Assembly: GCF_001434695.1 (NCBI RefSeq)
Contig: NZ_AZDI01000006.1
Coordinates: 27,331 to 91,330 of the forward strand
Source: Dellaglioa algida DSM 15638
GTDB taxonomy: Bacteria > Bacillota > Bacilli > Lactobacillales > Lactobacillaceae
Direction: 5' to 3'
DNA length: 64,000 nucleotides
Under the pieces are notes generated by a model that saw only the letters and a program-made list of their open reading frames with translations, made no database searches and was not told the DNA's origin. Within the stretch, counting starts at the first letter, position 1. The number at the start of each line of letters is the position of its first letter. The position numbers and the translations under genes were made by a program. Positions 54,815 through 64,000 of this stretch are shown here, piece after piece.

Positions 54815-55081
54815 ATGAGATTAGATAAATTTTTAAAAGTATCACGTATTATTAAACGTAGAACAGTTGCGAAAGAAATTGCAGATAAAGGTCGTATTAC
54901 TATCAATGATAAAGTTGCGAAATCATCAACAGATGTCGTTGTTGGGGATGATTTAACGATTCAATTTGGTAATAAAACATTAACTGTTAAAGTAATGGCA
55001 CTTAAAGAAACGACAAAAAAAGCGGAATCTATTGATTTATATGAAGTTGTTTCTGAAGTTTATACTGAAGAAAGTCGATAA
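54815..55081 (+). CDS. rqcP: RqcP (YabO), S4-domain ribosome-quality-control protein
   Basis: An 88-residue S4-domain protein, [31 protein letters not shown]. RqcP binds stalled 50S-tRNA complexes and works with RqcH in adding alanine tails in Bacillus. The locus (mfd, flippase, rqcP, divIC) is the conserved one. AAGGGGA-like ribosome site. Confidence 0.93.
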   Translation: MRLDKFLKVSRIIKRRTVAKEIADKGRITINDKVAKSSTDVVVGDDLTIQFGNKTLTVKVMALKETTKKAESIDLYEVVSEVYTEESR

Positions 55082-55127
55082 TTATCGATTTTTGACTGAA
55101 TTACCTTTATTGGGTTAGGAGACAAAA

Positions 55128-55514
55128 ATGGCCGATAATAAATCGAAAATTAAATTCTTGGATAACGATTTCATGAGAGCAAACAAGAACGGACAAAAAG
55201 CAGATCAACGTTTGGCGCGTATTCATCGGCGCCGTTTGATTGGATTGACGGCCGTTTTGGCGATTATTATTATTTTCTTTAGCGTGCAGCTAATCTCAAC
55301 AAAAGTTAAAGTTGCACGTTATAAGCAAGAGACAACGGTTGAACAAACAAAATTAAAAAAAGCTAAAACGGAGCAAAAGGATCTTAAATTCCAGGTTGAA
55401 CAGTTAAATGATAATGATTACTTACTGAAATTAATTCGTGAGAAATATTATTTCTCCAAAAAAGGGGAAACGGTTTATAGTTTTCCTAGCGATAAAACTA
55501 ATTTAAAAAATTAA
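55128..55514 (+). CDS. divIC: Septum formation initiator DivIC
   Basis: A 128-residue bitopic protein. It has a basic cytoplasmic N-terminus, a membrane helix at about 36-56, a coiled coil (about 60-97) and a short C-terminal FtsB/DivIC motif (LIREKYYFSKKGETVYSFP). It forms part of the FtsL-DivIB division complex. TTAGGAGA precedes the ATG. Confidence 0.93.
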   Translation: MADNKSKIKFLDNDFMRANKNGQKADQRLARIHRRRLIGLTAVLAIIIIFFSVQLISTKVKVARYKQETTVEQTKLKKAKTEQKDLKFQVEQLNDNDYLLKLIREKYYFSKKGETVYSFPSDKTNLKN

Positions 55515-55546
55515 TGGGCACAAAAAATATTGGTCATGATTTAACT

Positions 55547-55575
55547 TTGTATCAAGGTTTATAGCGTGGTATACT
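55547..55575 (+). promoter_or_regulatory. Promoter of the S1-domain gene
   Basis: TTGTAT (55547-55552), a 17-base spacer ending TGG, and TATACT (55570-55575). Confidence 0.8.
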
Positions 55576-55612
55576 AAAATGGTATATATATCTAAGGAGG
55601 AGCAACTTTTTT

Positions 55613-56092
55613 ATGTCTATTGAAGTCGGAGAGAAAGTTTCAGGTAAAGTTTCAGGAATCACAAATTTCGGTGCATTTATTGATTTGGGTGACAGAAAAA
55701 CAGGGTTAGTGCATATTAGTGAGGTATCTGATGGATTTATTAAGGATATTCATGATGCATTAACTGTTGGGGATGAAGTCACAGTTAAGGTTTTATCCAT
55801 CGGTGATGATGGAAAAATTAGTTTATCAATACGCAAAGCGGTTGATAAACCTCAAGTAACAGAAACAAAATCTCGTCCACAGAAAACATTTAACAAAGAT
55901 GCTCGTGCATCGACTAGTTCTCGTCCATCAGGTGGTGGCAAGAATCGTTATCAGACTAAAAAAGTTGAGCCTCAAAAAGATGACTTTGATTCATTACTAT
56001 CTGGATTTTTGAAAGATAGTGAAGATCGTTTAGTTTCGCTAAAAAGAAGTACTGAAGGTAAACGCGGTGGCCGTGGCGGCCGACGTAATTAA
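55613..56092 (+). CDS. S1 RNA-binding domain protein (YabR-like)
   Basis: A 159-residue protein. A single S1 domain occupies about residues 1-72 (GEKVSGKVSGITNFGAFIDL, then TGLVHISEVSDGF). A disordered basic linker and an Arg/Gly-rich end (GKRGGRGGRRN) follow. It probably binds RNA. The position before tilS matches B. subtilis yabR. It has its own promoter and terminator. Confidence 0.88.
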   Translation: MSIEVGEKVSGKVSGITNFGAFIDLGDRKTGLVHISEVSDGFIKDIHDALTVGDEVTVKVLSIGDDGKISLSIRKAVDKPQVTETKSRPQKTFNKDARASTSSRPSGGGKNRYQTKKVEPQKDDFDSLLSGFLKDSEDRLVSLKRSTEGKRGGRGGRRN

Positions 56093-56108
56093 TAACAAAT
56101 TTTAAAAT

Positions 56109-56147
56109 GAGTGGTTGAAATGAAAATTTTAAACCGCTCTTTTTTTA
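56109..56147 (+). terminator. Terminator before tilS
   Basis: GAGTGGTT (56109-56116) pairs with AACCGCTC (56132-56139), one wobble, a 15-base loop and seven T. Confidence 0.75.
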
Positions 56148-56168
56148 ATTTAAAAAAGGAGAAAAGTT

Positions 56169-57536
56169 GTGTTGAATACAAAGTTCGAGGCTCAATACCG
56201 ACTGCTTGGGAGTCCCAAAAAAGTCTTAGTTGCCGTTTCGACTGGCGTTGATTCTATGGTACTACTTGATTTATTAAGACAACTACCAAATGACAGCCGA
56301 CCGGAAATTGGTATTGCCTATGTCGACCATCAACTGAGAGCACAAAGTCAGATTGAAACTGAATTTATTGAAAAGTATTGTCTAGAAAATCAACTTAAAT
56401 TATATAAAAAAGTTTGGCCCGTGTCAGAACATGGGCTAAAAGGTATCGAAAATGAGGCTCGAAAAATGCGATATGCATTTTTCAAGCAGGTCATGCGTTC
56501 GGGTGATTATCCGACGCTGATGACGGCACACCAATCTAATGATCAAATAGAAACGCTTGTTATGAAAGGAATTCGTGGAGGAGACATCCGACAATTAACT
56601 GGAATTAGTGGAATTCGATCATTTGGCCCAGGTCAATTAATTCGACCATTACTGTCGTTTTCAAAACAAGTTATTAGGCAATATGCTGAAAAACAAGGGA
56701 TTCCATTTTTTGAAGATGAAACGAATCAATCAACTGATTTTTTTAGAAATCGTGTTAGAAAAGAAATCATACCGAAAATGCTTGAAAATAATCAGCAAGC
56801 AATCGAGCATGCACAGACCTATGCGAATCAATTATCAGATTTGTTGGAATTAGTAGATGAATCGGTTGATGAGAAGGTAGCTGTGTTGAAAGATAAATCT
56901 GGATTTCAAATAAAAGAATGGACGATTTTAGCGAAAAAATGGCAAATTCCAGTGTTGAAAAAAATCGCCGAGAGCCGAGATGTTTTCTTGAAAATGGACC
57001 AAATTAGGCAAATCACTCAACTGCTAATGAATCCTAAAAAACCACAAGGCAAAATTGATTTGGGTCATGATCAGCAATTTGTTAAACAATATGAGTATAT
57101 GAATTTCGTAAAAAAAGAAAAAAAGAATGACAGCACACCCGAAAAGATGGTGGTCATTAAAAATATATGGTTTAACTTAAATAAAAAAGAAAAAATTGGC
57201 GTATTTAATCGTGATGAAATTAACTTAACTGATTCCGATATACTGGATTACATTTTTGTCGATTCTTTAATTGTTGATGAGGGTCTTACCTTGAGACGCA
57301 GGCTTTCAGGAGACTTTATAAGTGTTACAAATGGCGGTAATCAAAAAATCAAAAAAATATTTATTGATCAAAAAGTAACCAAAGATGATAGAAATCAGGC
57401 TTGGTTGCTAGAAACGAATACTAAACAGATCATATGGTTAATAAATTATAAGAAATCTGAATTGTCAGAACCCTTTGAAACTGATAAAATACAAGACATA
57501 ATCGTTTTAAAAAAACAGGGTCAGGGAAGAGGCTAA
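56169..57536 (+). CDS. tilS: tRNA(Ile)-lysidine synthase
   Basis: A 455-residue PP-loop enzyme converting C34 of tRNA-Ile (CAU) to lysidine. The ATP loop reads [16 protein letters not shown] (about 21-36), with Thr in place of the usual first Gly of SGGx[12 protein letters not shown] and [15 protein letters not shown] follow. The C-terminal domain contains LRRRLSGDF. It starts at GTG 56169 after AAGGAG and continues into hpt with five bases between. Confidence 0.94.
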   Translation: MLNTKFEAQYRLLGSPKKVLVAVSTGVDSMVLLDLLRQLPNDSRPEIGIAYVDHQLRAQSQIETEFIEKYCLENQLKLYKKVWPVSEHGLKGIENEARKMRYAFFKQVMRSGDYPTLMTAHQSNDQIETLVMKGIRGGDIRQLTGISGIRSFGPGQLIRPLLSFSKQVIRQYAEKQGIPFFEDETNQSTDFFRNRVRKEIIPKMLENNQQAIEHAQTYANQLSDLLELVDESVDEKVAVLKDKSGFQIKEWTILAKKWQIPVLKKIAESRDVFLKMDQIRQITQLLMNPKKPQGKIDLGHDQQFVKQYEYMNFVKKEKKNDSTPEKMVVIKNIWFNLNKKEKIGVFNRDEINLTDSDILDYIFVDSLIVDEGLTLRRRLSGDFISVTNGGNQKIKKIFIDQKVTKDDRNQAWLLETNTKQIIWLINYKKSELSEPFETDKIQDIIVLKKQGQGRG

Positions 57537-57541
57537 AGTGT

Positions 57542-58081
57542 ATGGATGCGGATATCAAAAAAGTTCTTTACAGTGAACAAGAAATTCAAGCTGTGACGCA
57601 GCGCTTAGGACAACAGATCACGGCTGATTATCAAGGGAAAAATCCATTGCTTGTTTGTATATTAAAGGGCGCCTATCTTTTTATGGCTGATATTGCCAAA
57701 AATGTTTCAGATTATGCAGAAGTTGATTTTATGAATGTTTCGAGCTATGGAGATGGCGTCGTATCAACTGGTAACGTTAAAATAATAAAAGATCTAGACA
57801 TAGATGTTAAAGGTAGAGACGTGATTATTGTTGAAGATATTGTAGATACGGGCCAAACATTAGCATACCTGATTGACTTATTTAACGGTAGAGACGTAAA
57901 ATCCGTTAAGGTTTGTTCGTTATTAGATAAACCGGAAGGTCGTAAAGTTGATGTTCAAGTTGATTATGCGGGATTTGAAGTACCAAATGAATTTGTGGTT
58001 GGATATGGCTTGGATTACGCTGAAAAGTATCGAAACTTGCCATACATTGGTATCTTAAAACCTGAAATCTACACGGAGTAA
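57542..58081 (+). CDS. hpt: Hypoxanthine phosphoribosyltransferase
   Basis: A 179-residue purine-salvage enzyme that joins hypoxanthine or guanine to PRPP. The PRPP-binding motif is [14 protein letters not shown] (about 98-111), with [16 protein letters not shown] and [18 protein letters not shown] as family marks. It is the standard partner of tilS in Firmicutes. Confidence 0.96.
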   Translation: MDADIKKVLYSEQEIQAVTQRLGQQITADYQGKNPLLVCILKGAYLFMADIAKNVSDYAEVDFMNVSSYGDGVVSTGNVKIIKDLDIDVKGRDVIIVEDIVDTGQTLAYLIDLFNGRDVKSVKVCSLLDKPEGRKVDVQVDYAGFEVPNEFVVGYGLDYAEKYRNLPYIGILKPEIYTE

Positions 58082-58087
58082 TAATAA

Positions 58088-58116
58088 TGGTCAAAGAATG
58101 TCAATTGTGATATAGT
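58088..58116 (+). promoter_or_regulatory. ftsH promoter with a CtsR-box-like element
   Basis: TGGTCA (58088-58093), a 17-base spacer ending TGA, and TATAGT (58111-58116). GGTCAAA-GAA-TGTCAAT (58089-58105) resembles the CtsR heptad direct repeat: the first heptad is perfect and the second has five of seven matches. It overlaps the -35, as a repressor site would. CtsR control of ftsH is known in Lactobacillus plantarum. Confidence 0.72.
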
Positions 58117-58181
58117 GTATCCTATTCAAATTCAAGCAATAGCTGAATTAAAAATAAAGAAAAATGGGCAGGAGAGTAGAT

Positions 58182-60260
58182 ATGAAAAACAATCCTAAAA
58201 ATGGGCTTTTTAAAAATAGTTTATTTTACATAGTTATTATGCTTGGAATAATGGGCGTGATGTATTTCTTTTTCGATGGTAACAGCGGAACGGAAACACA
58301 AGAAATTCAATCGAGTGAATTCGTCTCAGATTTACAATCAAGTAAGGTAAAGTCATTTGATATTCAACCATCAGGTGGCGTTTACAAAATAACAGGTACT
58401 TATACTAAGGCGCAAACAGAAAAAAGTAAGAATACCGGATTTTCATTAATTCCGGCTGCTAAGAAAACAACAAAGGTTACAAAATTTACGTCAACAGTGC
58501 TTCAAAATGATTCAAATATGTCACAAATTTTGAAATCAGCTGAAGCAACGAAGACGAAGATAGATACAAAAGAAGAACAATCAGATAGCATCTGGTTGCA
58601 ATTAGCTATCACGGTTATCCCGCTTGTATTAATGGTCGGCTTTTTCTATCTTATGATGGGACAAGCAGGACAAGGTGGCGGTGGCGGTGGTAAAGTCATG
58701 AACTTTGGTAAATCAAAGACAAAACCTTCTGAGAAAAAAGATAATAAAGTACGTTTTGCCGATGTTGCTGGTGCTGAAGAAGAAAAACAAGAACTTGTTG
58801 AAGTTGTTGAATTCTTGAAGGCACCACGTAAATTTGCCGACTTAGGTGCAAGAATTCCATCAGGTGTTCTTCTTGAGGGACCTCCAGGTACTGGTAAAAC
58901 GTTGCTTGCAAAAGCTGTTGCTGGTGAGGCTGAAGTGCCATTCTACTCAATCTCAGGATCTGATTTTGTTGAGATGTTCGTCGGAGTTGGTGCGAGTCGT
59001 GTACGTGATTTATTTGAAAATGCTAAAAAAACAGCACCATCAATTATTTTTATCGATGAAATTGATGCCGTTGGACGTCGTCGTGGTTCCGGTACAGGTG
59101 GCGGTAATGATGAACGTGAACAAACATTAAACCAATTACTTGTTGAAATGGATGGATTTACGGGTACAGAAGGTGTAATCGTTATTGCAGCTACTAACCG
59201 TTCTGACGTTCTTGATCCAGCTCTTTTACGTCCGGGTCGTTTTGATCGTAAGGTTTTGGTTGGTCGTCCTGATGTTAAGGGCCGTGAAGCAATCTTAGCT
59301 GTTCATGCTAAAAACAAGCCATTGGCTTCAGATGTTGATTTAAAAGTTATTGCGAAGCAAACGCCAGGATTCGTTGGGGCTGATTTAGAAAACCTTCTAA
59401 ATGAAGCTGCGTTGTTGGCTGCTCGTCGTAATAAATCAAAAATTGACGCAAGTGATATGGATGAAGCTGAGGATCGAGTAATTGCGGGACCAGCAAAACG
59501 TGATCGTGTTATCAATGAAAAAGAACGTAGAACCGTTGCATTCCATGAAGCCGGCCATACGATTGTTGGGTTAGTGTTGAATGAAGCTAGAGTTGTCCAC
59601 AAAGTTACAATTGTTCCTCGAGGTCGCGCTGGCGGCTACGCAATCATGTTGCCAAAAGAAGATCAAATGTTATTATCTAAAAAAGATATGAGCGAACAAA
59701 TTGCTGGATTAATGGGTGGTCGTGCAGCTGAAGAAATTATCAATAACGAACAATCTTCAGGTGCATCAAACGATTTCCAACAAGCTACACAAATGGCTCG
59801 CTCAATGGTTACTGAATATGGAATGAGTGAAAAACTCGGACCAGTTCAATTGGAAGGCGATAGCCAAATGTTCGCTGGTGGTTCAGGTCAACCAAGTGCT
59901 GCTTACTCAAGTAACACGGCTGATATTATTGATTCTGAGGTTCGTCGTTTATCTGAAGAAGGTATGACACTTGCTAAAGAAATCATTGAAGCCCACAGAA
60001 ATCAACATAAATTGATCGCGGATAAATTATTAGAATTTGAAACACTTGATGAAAAAGAAATTTTAAGCTTGTTCGAAGATGGCAAGATGCCAGAAAAGGA
60101 TGACGCAAATGAATTTCCAAGTGAAAAAGATGGTTCTTTTGAAGCAACAAAAAAAGAATTAGAACGTAAAGATGCACAAAAAGTGGCCGAAGAAACAAAT
60201 GAAGTCGATTTGACTAAAACAGTTGTGTTTAATCCTAAAGTAAATAAAGACGATAAATAG
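58182..60260 (+). CDS. ftsH: FtsH membrane ATP-dependent zinc protease
   Basis: A 692-residue AAA+ protease. It has two membrane helices (about 10-30 and 133-155) around an external domain, a Gly-rich linker, then Walker [14 protein letters not shown], Walker B IIFIDEID, the second region of homology [17 protein letters not shown], and the zinc motif HEAGH. A charged C-terminal tail follows. It degrades membrane and regulatory proteins under stress. ATG 58182 follows AGGAGAG; the upstream ATG 58164 precedes that site. Confidence 0.97.
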   Translation: MKNNPKNGLFKNSLFYIVIMLGIMGVMYFFFDGNSGTETQEIQSSEFVSDLQSSKVKSFDIQPSGGVYKITGTYTKAQTEKSKNTGFSLIPAAKKTTKVTKFTSTVLQNDSNMSQILKSAEATKTKIDTKEEQSDSIWLQLAITVIPLVLMVGFFYLMMGQAGQGGGGGGKVMNFGKSKTKPSEKKDNKVRFADVAGAEEEKQELVEVVEFLKAPRKFADLGARIPSGVLLEGPPGTGKTLLAKAVAGEAEVPFYSISGSDFVEMFVGVGASRVRDLFENAKKTAPSIIFIDEIDAVGRRRGSGTGGGNDEREQTLNQLLVEMDGFTGTEGVIVIAATNRSDVLDPALLRPGRFDRKVLVGRPDVKGREAILAVHAKNKPLASDVDLKVIAKQTPGFVGADLENLLNEAALLAARRNKSKIDASDMDEAEDRVIAGPAKRDRVINEKERRTVAFHEAGHTIVGLVLNEARVVHKVTIVPRGRAGGYAIMLPKEDQMLLSKKDMSEQIAGLMGGRAAEEIINNEQSSGASNDFQQATQMARSMVTEYGMSEKLGPVQLEGDSQMFAGGSGQPSAAYSSNTADIIDSEVRRLSEEGMTLAKEIIEAHRNQHKLIADKLLEFETLDEKEILSLFEDGKMPEKDDANEFPSEKDGSFEATKKELERKDAQKVAEETNEVDLTKTVVFNPKVNKDDK

Positions 60261-60268
60261 TCGTCACG

Positions 60269-60306
60269 CAAGAACTCCGATGGATTATCTGTCGGAGTTC
60301 TTGTTG
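60269..60306 (+). terminator. Partial terminator or attenuator after ftsH
   Basis: A 12-bp perfect stem, CAAGAACTCCGA (60269-60280) with TCGGAGTTCTTG (60292-60303), but only a weak T tract behind. Some read-through into hslO is likely. Confidence 0.7.
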
Positions 60307-60335
60307 GTCTAAAACGAAATATTAAGGAGAAATAA

Positions 60336-61220
60336 ATGAAAGATTATCTTGTGAAAAGTTTGGCTCATGATGGCCAATTGAGAGTATATGCTGTAACTGC
60401 GACAAATACGGTTGCTGAAGCACAAAGGCGACATGATACATGGAGTGCGGCATCGGCGGCACTAGGACGTAGTTTAGTGGGGACGTTACTATTGAGTACG
60501 TCTACGCTATCCGGTGATGAAAAAATGACGGTTAAAATTAACGGCGATGGACCAGTTGGCGCTATTGTGATTGATGGTAATGCGGATGGGACAGTTAAAG
60601 GGTATCTACATGAACCCCATATCCACTTGCCTTTGAATGAAAAACATAAAATTGATGTTAAAGGTGCGGTTGGAACAACTGGAACGATGGCTGTGACGAA
60701 AGATATGGGAATGAAAGAACCATTCACAGGGCAGGTCCCATTAATTTCCGGTGAACTTGGTGAAGATTTTACCTACTATCTGGCCAAATCAGAACAGATC
60801 CCCTCTTCTGTTGGATTATCCGTTTTTGTAAATACAGATAATACGATTGAAGTTGCCGGTGGTTTTATGATTCAAGTGATGCCAGGCGCAACGGATGAGG
60901 TACTCGATGCATTAGAAAAAAAATTAGCAGAAATGCCAATGGTTTCTGAGTTGCTTAGAGAAGGTAAAACGCCGGAAGATATTATTTATCTCATGTTTGG
61001 CGAAGAAAATATTAACATTTTGGATACAATGCCGGTTGCATTTGAATGCGACTGTTCAAAAGATAAATTTTATGGGTCGTTGGCTACACTACCTAAAGCT
61101 GATATTACCGAGATGATCGAATTAGATCATGGTGCAGAAGCGGTTTGTCGTTTTTGTGGAAATAAGTACCAATACTCCGAAGATGAATTAATGCAATTGT
61201 TAAATAGTTCGGCTAAATAA
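60336..61220 (+). CDS. hslO: Redox-regulated chaperone Hsp33
   Basis: A 294-residue chaperone activated by oxidation. The four zinc cysteines are intact as CDC (in FECDCSKDKFYG, about 232-234) and CRFC (about 265-268). It protects unfolding proteins under oxidative stress. Placed behind ftsH as in most Firmicutes. GGAG precedes the ATG. Confidence 0.96.
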   Translation: MKDYLVKSLAHDGQLRVYAVTATNTVAEAQRRHDTWSAASAALGRSLVGTLLLSTSTLSGDEKMTVKINGDGPVGAIVIDGNADGTVKGYLHEPHIHLPLNEKHKIDVKGAVGTTGTMAVTKDMGMKEPFTGQVPLISGELGEDFTYYLAKSEQIPSSVGLSVFVNTDNTIEVAGGFMIQVMPGATDEVLDALEKKLAEMPMVSELLREGKTPEDIIYLMFGEENINILDTMPVAFECDCSKDKFYGSLATLPKADITEMIELDHGAEAVCRFCGNKYQYSEDELMQLLNSSAK

Positions 61221-61244
61221 ATATTATCAATATGTTATTTGTGA

Positions 61245-61250
61245 TATGAT
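61245..61250 (+). promoter_or_regulatory. -10 for dusB
   Basis: TATGAT preceded by TGA (61242-61244). TTATCA at 61224-61229 is a poorly spaced (15 bases) -35. Confidence 0.45.
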
Positions 61251-61291
61251 ACTAAACAATAGTAAGCGTAAAAAATGACGAGGTGAATAGA

Positions 61292-62302
61292 ATGGAATGG
61301 AAAATTGGTGATATATTAATCCCTAATCAAGTAGTTGTTGCGCCTATGGCGGGCGTAACAAATGCGGCTTTCAGAATGATCTGTAAAGATTTTGGTGCCG
61401 GATTAGTCGTTTGTGAAATGATTTCTGATAAAGGAATCCAATTTAGAAATAAAAAGACATTGAGTATGTTGTTTGTTGATCCTAGAGAGCATCCAGTTAG
61501 TGTTCAAATTTTTGGTGGCGATAAAGAAACATTAGTTGCCGCTGCAAAATTTGTTGAGGAACACACCTCAGCTGATATTGTTGATATTAATATGGGTTGC
61601 CCTGTACCTAAAGTAACAAAAACGGATGCGGGTGCGCGTTGGTTACTTGATCCAGATAAGGTCTACGAAATGGTAGATGCCGTAACAAGCGAACTATCAA
61701 TTCCGGTTACTGTTAAAATGAGAACAGGCTGGGATGAAGATCACATTTTAGCAGTTGAAAATGCGCTGGCTGCTGAACAAGGTGGCGCTGCCGCGCTTGC
61801 AATGCATGGTAGAACACGTTACCAAATGTATAATGGTAAAGCAGACTGGAATATTTTACATGAAGTTAAAAGTAATTTAAAAACGATTCCTTTTATGGGT
61901 AATGGTGATATTAAAACACCGCAAGATGCCAAGAAGATGCTGGATGAAGTTGGTGCTGATGCAGTTATGATTGGTCGCGCAGCGTTAGGAAATCCATGGA
62001 TGATTAAGCAAACAACGACATACCTTGAAACAGGTAAACTTATTGCTGAACCATCGGCATCAGAGAAGATATTAGTCGCTAAAGAGCATTTACATGCGCT
62101 TTGTCAGATTAAGGGTGAAGTCATTGGACCTAAAGAATTTAGAAGTCAGGCCGCGTACTATTTAAAGGGTATTTCTCGTTCTGCGAGAGCTAAGGCTGCT
62201 TTAAACGAGGCAAATTCGGAAGAAACAATGATTACAATATTTGATAAATTCTTAGAAGATACAAAAGAACGTGAATTCAAATTAATGCAAAAAGAAGCTT
62301 AG
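61292..62302 (+). CDS. dusB: tRNA-dihydrouridine synthase
   Basis: A 336-residue flavoenzyme reducing uridine in tRNA. It has VAPMAGVTNAAFR (about 17-29), the catalytic Cys region VDINMGCPVPKVTK (about 95-108), RTGWDE and IGRAALGNPW. ATG 61292 is six bases after GAGGTGA; the GTG at 61283 lies within that site. lysS follows after 72 bases. Confidence 0.93.
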   Translation: MEWKIGDILIPNQVVVAPMAGVTNAAFRMICKDFGAGLVVCEMISDKGIQFRNKKTLSMLFVDPREHPVSVQIFGGDKETLVAAAKFVEEHTSADIVDINMGCPVPKVTKTDAGARWLLDPDKVYEMVDAVTSELSIPVTVKMRTGWDEDHILAVENALAAEQGGAAALAMHGRTRYQMYNGKADWNILHEVKSNLKTIPFMGNGDIKTPQDAKKMLDEVGADAVMIGRAALGNPWMIKQTTTYLETGKLIAEPSASEKILVAKEHLHALCQIKGEVIGPKEFRSQAAYYLKGISRSARAKAALNEANSEETMITIFDKFLEDTKEREFKLMQKEA

Positions 62303-62359
62303 AAATAGTTGCATTTTCACGGGTTAATTGGCATGATAGTAAGTGAAATATGTAATTAA

Positions 62360-63874
<1,515 letters not shown>

Positions 63875-63884
63875 AAATATGATG

Positions 63885-63937
63885 AAAGTAGCGCGTTTTG
63901 ATTACAAATTTGTAATCAAAACGCGCTACTTTTTTTA
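63885..63937. terminator. Perfect 24-bp palindromic terminator after lysS
   Basis: 63885-63908 and 63909-63932 are exact reverse complements, followed by a T run. Confidence 0.95.
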
Positions 63938-63953
63938 TTTTGAATATTTGTTG

Positions 63954-63983
63954 TTGACAAAGTGCATTTTAGCATGGTATATT
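63954..63983 (+). promoter_or_regulatory. Strong promoter for a transcript beyond the window
   Basis: Consensus TTGACA (63954-63959), an 18-base spacer ending TGG, and TATATT (63978-63983) followed by AATAAAG. The transcript begins at about 63990 and lies outside the window. Such promoters drive rRNA operons in lactobacilli, but the product is not visible here. Confidence 0.8.
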
Positions 63984-64000
63984 AATAAAGCTGATTGATA

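Overview
The window is AT-rich DNA from a low-GC Gram-positive bacterium, most likely a member of the Lactobacillaceae (Lactobacillus in the broad sense). The evidence is a MucBP-repeat adhesin with an LPQTxE-type sortase signal, a C69 dipeptidase, an L-lactate dehydrogenase, a Leloir galactose pair with a type-2 GalT, an EndoAI/MazF-like pair behind alr, and the Firmicute order mfd - flippase - rqcP - divIC - S1 protein - tilS - hpt - ftsH - hslO - dusB - lysS. The genus cannot be fixed from sequence alone. No rRNA, tRNA, CRISPR array or intact insertion sequence was seen.

Positions 1-6050 hold the tail of a membrane protein, a large GT-C-like membrane protein with a YiaC-like acetyltransferase, a YtrA-type GntR/ABC-transporter operon, and a PadR operon encoding a HAAS-domain membrane protein, a partial paralogue of it and a 52-residue membrane peptide. 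A 2045-residue cell-wall adhesin follows (6155-12292), then a C69 dipeptidase and the first of two paralogous Mga-like regulators.

Positions 15600-30500 are the most accessory-looking part. A reverse operon encodes GH125 and GH38 alpha-mannosidases and a PTS EIIC. It diverges from a GntR/UTRA regulator, and the two promoters share a large inverted repeat plus cre sites. Beyond the regulator lies a scar: a decayed 3' end of an SRPBCC gene and a decayed GH1 phospho-beta-glucosidase whose catalytic Glu codon is now a stop. An intact SRPBCC gene and an XRE-TPR regulator follow, bracketed by 25-bp direct repeats. Next come an orphan membrane protein, galR, galK, galT and the second Mga-like gene.

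From 30700 onward the content is mostly housekeeping: a pseudouridine synthase, murA (with Asp in place of the fosfomycin-target Cys), rho, rpmE2, an MFS exporter, sortase A, a low-Mr phosphatase, lemA-htpX, ddl-murF, the DEAD-box helicase cshA, acpS-alr-mazEF, queT under a preQ1 riboswitch, a CBS protein, ldh, pth, and the mfd-to-lysS block. ftsH has a CtsR-box-like element over its promoter. The window ends in a strong promoter driving something just outside.

Functional links: the sortase (36082) is the expected anchoring enzyme for the adhesin. Mga-like regulators often control surface proteins. The mannosidase and gal loci both carry cre-like elements, so both are probably under CcpA. murA, ddl, alr and murF supply peptidoglycan precursors. 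Many starts given here are internal to the longest open frame and were chosen by Shine-Dalgarno spacing.
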